Of a DNA stretch of 15,411 bases, positions 7,786-13,015 are shown one piece after another. Each line of letters starts with the position of its first letter. The first letter of the stretch is position 1. The position numbers and the translations under genes are program-made. The notes beneath the pieces were generated by a model. That model did no database searches. It worked only from the letters and a program-made list of their open reading frames with translations, and had not been told where the DNA came from. The DNA is from an uncultured Eubacteriales bacterium (GTDB lineage: Bacteria > Bacillota > Clostridia > Oscillospirales > Acutalibacteraceae), in contig CAKSQS010000061.1 of assembly GCA_934486705.1 (NCBI GenBank), positions 1 to 15,411 of the forward strand, read 5' to 3'.

Positions 7786-9521
7786 TATTCTTCACCTGCC
7801 TTATTCTGCGAATAGTATACTTCTTTATAAATTTCATTGCTGTTAAGCAATTCTTCGTGCGTGCCCACGGCGTTTATTCTGCCGTCCTCCATAACAACTA
7901 TGCGGTCGGCATCCTGCACTGATGAAATACGCTGCGCAATAATAATCTTTGTGGTATCGGGTATTTCGGTTGCAAGCGCGTTTCTTATAAGCGCGTCGGT
8001 CTTGGTATCAACCGCGCTTGTGGAGTCATCGAAAATAATTATCTTCGGTTTTTTAAGCAGTGCGCGCGCTATGCAAAGGCGCTGCTTTTGCCCGCCCGAT
8101 ACGTTTGTGCCGCCCTGCTCTATGTGGGTATCGTACCCGTCGGGCAGGGTGTTTATAAATTCATCCGCCTGCGCTAACTTACATACCCGCACCAGCTCCT
8201 CATCGGTCGCGTTCATATCGCCCCAGCGCAGGTTTTCCTTAATAGTGCCCGAGAAAAGCACGTTTTTCTGCAAAACCACCGAAACGGCGTTGCGCAGCGT
8301 TTCAATGTCGTAATCCTTAACATTGCTGCCGCCCACAAGCACCTCGCCCTCGGTTGCGTCGTAAAGGCGGGAAATAAGCTGAATTAAGGATGATTTACTG
8401 CTGCCCGTGCCGCCTATAATGCCTATGGTCTCGCCCGATTTTATGTGCAGGTCAATATCGGTAAGGGCATATTTTTCCGCTCCCGCGTGATATTTAAAGG
8501 AAACGCCGTTAAAATCAATGCTGCCGTCCGGTACGTCTGTTTTGGGGTTTTCGGGGTTTTCAATGGTGCTTTCTTCGTTTAAAACCTCGCAGATGCGCTG
8601 CATGGACGCGTTTGAAATCGTAATCATAACGAAAATCATTGAAAGCATCATAAGGCTTGATAATATCTGCATACCATAAGTGAATAGGCTTGAAAGGTCG
8701 CCCACTCCCATGGCGCTGCCGCCGCTGCTTATAATAAGCTTTGCGCCGAAATAGGATACTATTACCATTGCCGCATACATAGCAATCTGCATAGCGGGGC
8801 TGTTAAGGGCTACAAGCCTTTCCGCTTTTGTGAAATCGGCGCAAACCTCTTCGGATGCCTTACCGAACTTGTTTTTCTCATAATCCTCGCGCACAAAGGA
8901 TTTTACAACCCGCATACCCTTAACGTTTTCCTGAATTGAGTTGTTAAGGTTATCGTATTTTTTAAATACGCTTTGGAAAAGCGGCATTGCCTTTCTTATT
9001 ATAAGGAAAAGCGCAAAAGCCAAAAACGGCACAAGCGCTACGTATACGGTAGATAGCTGCGGGCACATTTTAAACGCCATTATCATTGCGAAAATGAACA
9101 TCATAGGCGAGCGCACCGCTATGCGTATTATCATCATATACGCCATTTGCACGTTTGAAATATCGGTCGTAAGGCGGGTTACAAGGCTTGAGGTTGAAAA
9201 TTTATCGATATTGGTAAACGAAAAGCCCTGAACCTTGTAAAACAGGTCGTGCCGCAAATTTTTCGCAAACCCGCACGAAGCCGTGGCGCAGGTCTTGCCC
9301 GCCATAGCCCCGAAAAACAGGGAAACGAACGCCAATAAAATAAGCATAAGGCCGTATTTTAATATAAGCGACATATCCGTGCCGTTTTGTATGTGGTTTA
9401 TAAGCTTTGCAATATAAAAAGGAATAACGCACTCAACTATAACCTCAATAGAAACTAATATCGGGGTTAAAATCGAAGGCTTTTTGTATTCCCTTATACT
9501 GCCCATAAGTGTTTTTATCAT
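7785..9521 (-). CDS. ABC exporter half-transporter, degenerate-site subunit of a heterodimer
   Basis: A 578-aa fused membrane/ATPase protein pairing with the next gene. About six membrane segments span residues 15-310. The nucleotide domain is non-canonical at several points: Walker A GGTGSSKS has Ser for the usual Gly (370-377), Walker B ends in D498-D499 instead of D-E, and the switch histidine is Q530 (IAQRIS). The signature VSGGQ (474-478) is intact. This is the known pattern for the degenerate half of heterodimeric exporters: its signature completes the partner's active site. I chose ATG 9521, 7 bases after AGGAG. The frame stays open upstream to 9584 into marR, but without support. Confidence 0.93.
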   Translation of the reverse strand: MIKTLMGSIREYKKPSILTPILVSIEVIVECVIPFYIAKLINHIQNGTDMSLILKYGLMLILLAFVSLFFGAMAGKTCATASCGFAKNLRHDLFYKVQGFSFTNIDKFSTSSLVTRLTTDISNVQMAYMMIIRIAVRSPMMFIFAMIMAFKMCPQLSTVYVALVPFLAFALFLIIRKAMPLFQSVFKKYDNLNNSIQENVKGMRVVKSFVREDYEKNKFGKASEEVCADFTKAERLVALNSPAMQIAMYAAMVIVSYFGAKLIISSGGSAMGVGDLSSLFTYGMQILSSLMMLSMIFVMITISNASMQRICEVLNEESTIENPENPKTDVPDGSIDFNGVSFKYHAGAEKYALTDIDLHIKSGETIGIIGGTGSSKSSLIQLISRLYDATEGEVLVGGSNVKDYDIETLRNAVSVVLQKNVLFSGTIKENLRWGDMNATDEELVRVCKLAQADEFINTLPDGYDTHIEQGGTNVSGGQKQRLCIARALLKKPKIIIFDDSTSAVDTKTDALIRNALATEIPDTTKIIIAQRISSVQDADRIVVMEDGRINAVGTHEELLNSNEIYKEVYYSQNKAGEE

Positions 9522-9531
9522 ACTGTCTCTC

Positions 9532-9969
9532 CTATTCTTCCATATTGTGTTTAAGCTTTTCGGTAATGCGGAAAAAAGCCTCAAGTTCTTCGTCGGTCAG
9601 CCCTTTTCGCAGCTTTTTCTCCCGCGCGTCAATATCATTGCATATTTCGGTGTGAATTTTTACCGCTTTATCCGTCAGCACAATTTTTTTAAGCCGCGCG
9701 TCGTTTTCTACGCTTTCGCGCTTAATGTAACCGTCCTTTTCCATAAGCTTTAACATATTGCTCGCGGTTGAACGCCTGATTGAAAATTTTTCTTCAAAAT
9801 CCTTTTGGAAAATATCCTTATCGCGGTTTTCGTAAAAATAATTTATCGCCCAGCCGTGTATTCTACCGTTCGGTTTCGGGTTCATATTTGCAATATTTTT
9901 TTCAACATCCCGCCTTATAAGATTTGAAAGCGTGCGTATTTCAAAGCCTACGTCCTTTTCACCCTGCAC
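9532..9969 (-). CDS. MarR-family transcriptional regulator
   Basis: A 145-aa winged-helix DNA-binding protein. The recognition region reads FSIRRSTASNMLKLMEKDGYIKR (about 82-104), followed by the wing ENDARLKKIVLT with the conserved D-x-R, and flanked by dimerisation helices. Such proteins repress nearby transporter genes and release DNA on ligand binding. The start is GTG at 9969, about 5 bases after GAGGTGA; no suitable in-frame ATG lies near. The ABC gene begins 10 bases after its stop, forming a three-gene operon. A perfect palindrome overlaps its own promoter, so autoregulation is likely. The inducer is unknown. Confidence 0.93.
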   Translation of the reverse strand: MQGEKDVGFEIRTLSNLIRRDVEKNIANMNPKPNGRIHGWAINYFYENRDKDIFQKDFEEKFSIRRSTASNMLKLMEKDGYIKRESVENDARLKKIVLTDKAVKIHTEICNDIDAREKKLRKGLTDEELEAFFRITEKLKHNMEE

Positions 9970-9990
9970 ATTATCACCTCGCAGATATTT

Positions 9991-10004
9991 GTTAGCTTGC
10001 TAAC
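9991..10004. promoter_or_regulatory. Palindromic MarR-type operator
   Basis: A perfect 6-2-6 inverted repeat, GTTAGC-AA-GCTAAC on the minus strand, lies just downstream of the -10 box and covers the expected start point of the marR-ABC operon. Position and form fit a repressor site for the adjacent MarR protein. The pairing is inferred from location. Confidence 0.78.
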
Positions 10005-10005
10005 T

Positions 10006-10033
10006 ATTATAACACAAAAGCCCCTTTTGTCAA
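10006..10033 (-). promoter_or_regulatory. Near-consensus promoter of the marR-ABC operon
   Basis: Minus-strand TTGACA (10028-10033) and TATAAT (10006-10011), both perfect hexamers, separated by 16 bases. The palindromic operator begins 1 base downstream of the -10 box. A strong promoter under tight repression is the simple reading. Confidence 0.88.
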
Positions 10034-10096
10034 CAAAAAAATATTGAACTTTTTGTTAAATCGCAGACCTTTAATGCTGACCTGAGGCTTCCTTCT

Positions 10097-10276
10097 TTTT
10101 GACGCAAGTCAAAACAGAGGGGGTTGCTCCCCACGGTGTGGGGAGACGTCAACGCAGTTGACAGAGGAGACCGCCGCCGTCAGCGGTTGTCACGTTAGTG
10201 ACTGATGGGTATTTTTCATTTTGTAACAACCCCTCCGTCAGCCATACGGCTGACACCTCCCCTTACACAGGGGAGG
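10097..10276. repeat. Hairpin-rich intergenic repeat element
   Basis: A gene-free stretch made of successive perfect hairpins: TTTTGAC/GTCAAAA (10097-10114), CTCCCCAC/GTGGGGAG (10127-10145), GTCAAC/GTTGAC (10148-10162), GTCAC/GTGAC (10189-10202), GTCAGCC/GGCTGAC (10237-10254) and CCTCCCC/GGGGAGG (10256-10276). A longer inverted pair (GAGGGGGTTG at 10117-10126, CAACCCCTC at 10227-10235) encloses the middle. It resembles dispersed palindromic repeats I recall from gut Clostridia; copy number cannot be seen here. No coding potential was recognised. Confidence 0.75.
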
Positions 10277-10309
10277 CAAATTGGCTCTCTTTTTTCGGCT
10301 TTGCCGCAG

Positions 10310-10343
10310 AAAAATCCGCCCTCCCGATAATCGGAAAGGCGGA
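10310..10343 (-). terminator. Rho-independent terminator of the 77-aa gene
   Basis: Read on the minus strand, TCCGCC and GGCGGA form the outer stem and CCGA/TCGG the inner one, followed at once by TTTTT. It lies just after the stop codon of the small minus-strand gene. Confidence 0.78.
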
Positions 10344-10349
10344 GCTGAT

Positions 10350-10583
10350 TTATTTTTCATTAAATAACTGCGCCGCAACAAGCAGACCTAACATAATATG
10401 ATCGTGTTTTTCCTTGGCTATTGCCAATCTTTTTTGAATCTCCTCATCCGTCTTTCCCGAATTTTCGCACATTTTTTTGACCAAATCAAAATTTTCAATC
10501 AGAAAAACTATTGCCTTTTGATTTTCGGGCGACAGCTGTTTGACTTTTTCAAGCAGGATTTCAAATTGTTCTTCTTTTTTCAT
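10350..10583 (-). CDS. Small helical protein of unknown function (77 aa)
   Basis: I do not recognise this protein. It is highly charged and probably all helical (MKKEEQFEILLEKVKQLSPE, then an NQKAIVFLIENF segment resembling the tails of some small clostridial regulators). It ends with a short hydrophobic patch, IMLGLLVAAQLF (about 61-72), too short for a sure membrane helix. ATG 10583 follows GGGAGG by 8 bases; the frame is open to a TTG at 10607 but that lies before the ribosome binding site. A promoter (TTGATG, 17 bases, TATAAT) and a terminator make it a self-contained unit. Its base composition is lower in GC than the neighbouring core genes. It diverges from the RHH gene. Confidence 0.72.
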   Translation of the reverse strand: MKKEEQFEILLEKVKQLSPENQKAIVFLIENFDLVKKMCENSGKTDEEIQKRLAIAKEKHDHIMLGLLVAAQLFNEK

Positions 10584-10606
10584 AGTACATTCCTCCCAAT
10601 ACGACA

Positions 10607-10635
10607 ATTATATATCACTATGTTACCACCATCAA
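10607..10635 (-). promoter_or_regulatory. Promoter of the 77-aa gene
   Basis: Minus-strand TTGATG (10630-10635) and TATAAT (10607-10612) with a 17-base spacer. The spacer contains one of three GGTAAC motifs of the divergent region. Confidence 0.65.
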
Positions 10636-10719
10636 GATGCAAAATAAAGTTTGTAAATGGTAACAAGGTGTTATCTTGAAATTTGGTCATAATATACTAT
10701 AATGGTAACGAGGTGATAT
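10621..10719. promoter_or_regulatory. Divergent control region with three GGTAAC motifs
   Basis: TGTTACCA (10621-10628) and TGGTAACA (10658-10665) form a perfect inverted pair. A third TGGTAAC is at 10703-10709. The second and third lie in a 19-base direct repeat (10656-10674 and 10701-10719) matching at 17 positions. The copies fall on the minus promoter spacer, just upstream of the plus promoter, and between its -10 box and the RHH ribosome binding site. They are candidate sites for the RHH protein; this is inferred. Confidence 0.55.
10676..10703 (+). promoter_or_regulatory. Promoter of the RHH gene
   Basis: TTGAAA (10676-10681) and TATAAT (10698-10703), spacer 16 bases. The start point would fall around 10710, right at the third GGTAAC motif. 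Confidence 0.65.
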
Positions 10720-10720
10720 T

Positions 10721-10858
10721 ATGACAAATAAAATACAAATAAATTTAAGACTTGATGAAGAAACGCTGAAACAGTTGGATGAAAAGGCAAAGGAAGAAAA
10801 CAGGGCAAGAAATAATTTAATTGAATATATAATAAAGGAATATCTAAAAAAAGATTGA
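10721..10858 (+). CDS. Ribbon-helix-helix (Arc/CopG-like) DNA-binding protein, 45 aa
   Basis: A very short gene with a clear ribosome binding site (GAGGTGA, about 4 bases before the ATG). The protein reads as a complete RHH fold: strand KIQINLRL (residues 4-11), helix A DEETLKQLDEKAKEE, turn NRAR, helix B NNLIEYIIKEYLKK. Such proteins bind operators as dimers through the paired strand. There is no toxin gene next to it, so a lone repressor controlling itself and the divergent 77-aa gene is the likely role. GC is about 25 percent (35 of 138 bases), far below the neighbouring core genes, suggesting horizontal origin. A weak AT-rich inverted repeat (10844-10866) spans the stop codon. Confidence 0.82.
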   Translation: MTNKIQINLRLDEETLKQLDEKAKEENRARNNLIEYIIKEYLKKD

Positions 10859-10876
10859 TTTTTTAGTTTGTAAAAA

Positions 10877-10990
10877 TCCCTCAGTCAAAACCTGTGGTTT
10901 TGCCAGCGTCTCGGCTGCCGCCTCGGTCGGTGCTTCTGCTTCGCAGAGGTGTCCACCGGACACCCGCACCCTTTAGGCAAGGGAGCCTTT
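10877..10990. repeat. Second hairpin-rich intergenic repeat, degenerate relative of the 10097 element
   Basis: Between ATCCCTCAGTC and AGGGAGCCTTTT lie perfect hairpins: CAAAACC/GGTTTTG (10886-10902), TCTGC/GCAGA (10935-10947), GTGTCC/GGACAC (10949-10963) and CCCTT/AAGGG (10969-10983). The edges (CCCTC-AGTC at one end, a GGGAG-closing hairpin at the other) parallel those at 10231-10276, so it is probably another member of the same broad family. It is non-coding as far as I can see. Confidence 0.65.
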
Positions 10991-11012
10991 TGTGCAAATC
11001 TTAGCGGTATTT

Positions 11013-11050
11013 ATCTAACATCTACCGTCTAATATCTAATGTCTAATGTT
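11013..11050 (+). repeat. Degenerate TCTAAYRTCTA tandem repeat
   Basis: Five imperfect copies of a 7-10 base unit (ATCTAACA, TCTACCG, TCTAATA, TCTAATG, TCTAATG) directly before the next promoter. Units are too short and too close for CRISPR. The last copy runs into the TTGACT -35 box. Confidence 0.7.
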
Positions 11051-11077
11051 GACTTTCTTCCGTTTCTGCGGTAAAAT
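11049..11077 (+). promoter_or_regulatory. Sigma-A promoter of the flavoprotein-cmk-ispH-rpsA operon
   Basis: TTGACT (11049-11054) and TAAAAT (11072-11077) with a 17-base spacer. The start point would be about 11084, leaving a leader of only about 9 bases before the ATG at 11093. Confidence 0.68.
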
Positions 11078-11092
11078 ATTTCGGGTGAAAAA

Positions 11093-12331
11093 ATGAAAAG
11101 AATTGTAATTATAGGCGGCGGTGCTGCCGGGCTTATGGCGGCGTGCACAGCGAATTATATATATAGGAACGGCGGGGCTGAAATAACCGTTGTTGAAAAG
11201 AACGAGCGCCCCGCGCGCAAGCTGATGATAACCGGCAAGGGGCGCTGCAACGTTTGCAACAACTGCGATATTGACACGCTGATTGCGAATGTTCCCGAGA
11301 ACGGAAGATTTTTATATTCCGCCTTTTCGGGCTTTGCCCCGCAGGATACCATGACATTTTTCGAGTCGCTCGGCGTTCCGCTTAAAACCGAGCGCGGCAA
11401 CAGGGTTTTCCCTGTGTCCGATAAAGCGGCGGATATTGCGGACGCGCTTGTGAAAGCCGCAAAACGGGGCGGCACAAAAATAATTCACGGCACAGCAAAA
11501 AAAATTCTTACCGAAAACGGGGCGGTAAGCGGGGTAATGCTAGAAAACGGCGAAACACTGCCCACCGACGGCGTGATACTTGCGACGGGCGGTATGTCCT
11601 ACCCGCTTACGGGCTCTACGGGCGACGGCTACAAAATGGCGAGGGCGCTCGGTCACACCGTTACCGAAATTAAGCCGTCGCTTGTGGCGCTTAACGCTCA
11701 CGAGGGCTTTTGCGAAAGGCTTGCGGGGCTTTCACTTAAAAATGTTACACTCTCGGTTTTTGAGGAGGGCAAGAAAAAGCCCGTGTTTTCGGAGCTCGGC
11801 GAAATGCTTTTTACCCATTTCGGAATATCAGGGCCTTTAGTTTTAAGCGCTTCGGCGCATATGCGGTATATCGGCAAAAAGCAATACACCGCGGTTATAG
11901 ATTTAAAGCCGGGGCTTACCCCCGAGCAGCTTGATAAGCGTATCTTGCGGGATTTTGACGAAGAAAAAAACCGCGATTTTATAAATTCACTTGATAAGTT
12001 GCTGCCGAAAAGCTTAATTCCGATAGTTGTAAAGCTTTCATGCATAGAACCCGACCGAAAGGTAAACAGTATAAGCAGAGAGCAGCGCGCCGCGCTTTGC
12101 GGGGTTTTAAAGGGACTGACTTTGCACATAACGGGAACTCGCCCGATAGACGAGGCGATAATTACCCGCGGCGGAATATCGGTTAAAGAAATAGACCCCA
12201 AAACAATGGGCTCAAAGCTTATAAAGGGGCTTTATTTCGCGGGCGAGATAATAGACGCGGACGCATACACAGGCGGCTTTAACCTGCAAATAGCCTTTTC
12301 AACAGGGTTTGCGGCGGGCAGTAATGTTTAG
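11093..12331 (+). CDS. BaiN/HI0933-family FAD-dependent oxidoreductase
   Basis: A 412-aa flavoprotein of the HI0933-like family (annotated BaiN or NAD(P)/FAD-dependent oxidoreductase). The dinucleotide motif IIGGGAAGL is at residues 6-14. The family signature MITGKGRCNVCNN follows at about 45-57, then LATGGMSYPLTGSTGDGYKMA in mid-protein and, near the C-terminus, GLYFAGEIIDADAYTGGFN, which binds FAD. Members are widespread in Clostridia; one has been linked to bile-acid dehydroxylation, but a core role is unknown and that activity should not be assumed here. The ribosome binding site is weak (GGGTGA) with a very short leader. It is first of the operon, and its stop overlaps the cmk ribosome binding site. 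Confidence 0.92.
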   Translation: MKRIVIIGGGAAGLMAACTANYIYRNGGAEITVVEKNERPARKLMITGKGRCNVCNNCDIDTLIANVPENGRFLYSAFSGFAPQDTMTFFESLGVPLKTERGNRVFPVSDKAADIADALVKAAKRGGTKIIHGTAKKILTENGAVSGVMLENGETLPTDGVILATGGMSYPLTGSTGDGYKMARALGHTVTEIKPSLVALNAHEGFCERLAGLSLKNVTLSVFEEGKKKPVFSELGEMLFTHFGISGPLVLSASAHMRYIGKKQYTAVIDLKPGLTPEQLDKRILRDFDEEKNRDFINSLDKLLPKSLIPIVVKLSCIEPDRKVNSISREQRAALCGVLKGLTLHITGTRPIDEAIITRGGISVKEIDPKTMGSKLIKGLYFAGEIIDADAYTGGFNLQIAFSTGFAAGSNV

Positions 12332-12343
12332 GAGACAGTGAAA

Positions 12344-13015
12344 ATGGTAAATGTAGCAATTGACGGACCTGCGGGCGCGGGAAAAAGCACGATAGCAAGG
12401 CGTGCAGCCGAGAAATTAGGATATATATATGTAGATACGGGCGCGCTTTACCGCGCGGTGGGGCTTAAATTCAGCAAAACGGGAGCGGATGTATCGTCCG
12501 ATAGGGATATTGAGAAGGTGTTGTCGGGCACGGCGGTGGATATTCGCTTTTCGGGCGGCGAGCAGCACGTTTTTTTGGACGGCGAGGACGTATCGGGTCT
12601 TATTCGCACGCCCGAAGTCTCAATGATGGCGTCGGCAGTTTCGGCAAAGCCCGCCGTAAGGGCGTTTTTGCTTGAAATGCAGCGGCAGTTGGCGCGTGAA
12701 AACAATGTTATTATGGATGGCAGAGACATAGGCACGGTGGTGCTGCCGAATGCCGACGTTAAAATTTTTCTTACCGCTTCTGTCAAGGTGCGCGCCGAAA
12801 GGCGTTTCCGCGAGCTTACGGAAAGGGGCGAAAGCGTAAGCTTTGAAGAGGTATACGCCGATATTGAAAAGCGGGACTATAACGATACGCACAGGGCGGC
12901 AGCCCCGCTGAAACGGGCGGAGGGCGCATACCTTGCAGATACGTCAGACTTAGCATTGGATGACTCTGTTGCGCTTGTGGTTAAAATAATTACGGAAGGG
13001 ACTAAGAAGGCTTGA
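12344..13015 (+). CDS. cmk: Cytidylate kinase
   Basis: Phosphorylates CMP/dCMP with ATP in the cytoplasm. The 223-aa protein has the P-loop IDGPAGAGKST (6-16), VDTGALYRAVG for substrate binding, the conserved DGRDIGTVV motif in mid-protein and the LID-region arginines (RAERRFREL, then RDYNDTHRAAAPL). Length is standard. I chose ATG 12344, about 9 bases after GGAG; the in-frame GTG at 12338 is too close to it. Its TGA stop overlaps the ispH TTG start. cmk next to ispH-rpsA is a common clostridial order. Confidence 0.96.
   Translation: MVNVAIDGPAGAGKSTIARRAAEKLGYIYVDTGALYRAVGLKFSKTGADVSSDRDIEKVLSGTAVDIRFSGGEQHVFLDGEDVSGLIRTPEVSMMASAVSAKPAVRAFLLEMQRQLARENNVIMDGRDIGTVVLPNADVKIFLTASVKVRAERRFRELTERGESVSFEEVYADIEKRDYNDTHRAAAPLKRAEGAYLADTSDLALDDSVALVVKIITEGTKKA

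Noticed and set aside
8392..8415. Ser in Walker A of the upstream ABC subunit as a sequencing error
   Set aside because: The same subunit also lacks the catalytic Glu and the switch His, so a genuinely degenerate site explains it better.
10198..10401. 67-aa plus-strand open frame across the hairpin repeat
   Set aside because: Made mostly of repeat sequence and antisense to the 77-aa gene.
10721..10858. Classical RHH antitoxin of a type II toxin-antitoxin pair
   Set aside because: No toxin gene follows or overlaps it; the only partner candidate is divergent and unlike known toxins, so the label is not supported.
11013..11050. Possible CRISPR array
   Set aside because: Units are 7-10 bases, have no spacers, and no cas genes are present.
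11093..12331. Assignment of the flavoprotein to bile-acid 7-dehydroxylation
   Set aside because: No other bai genes are present and the family is far broader than that activity.
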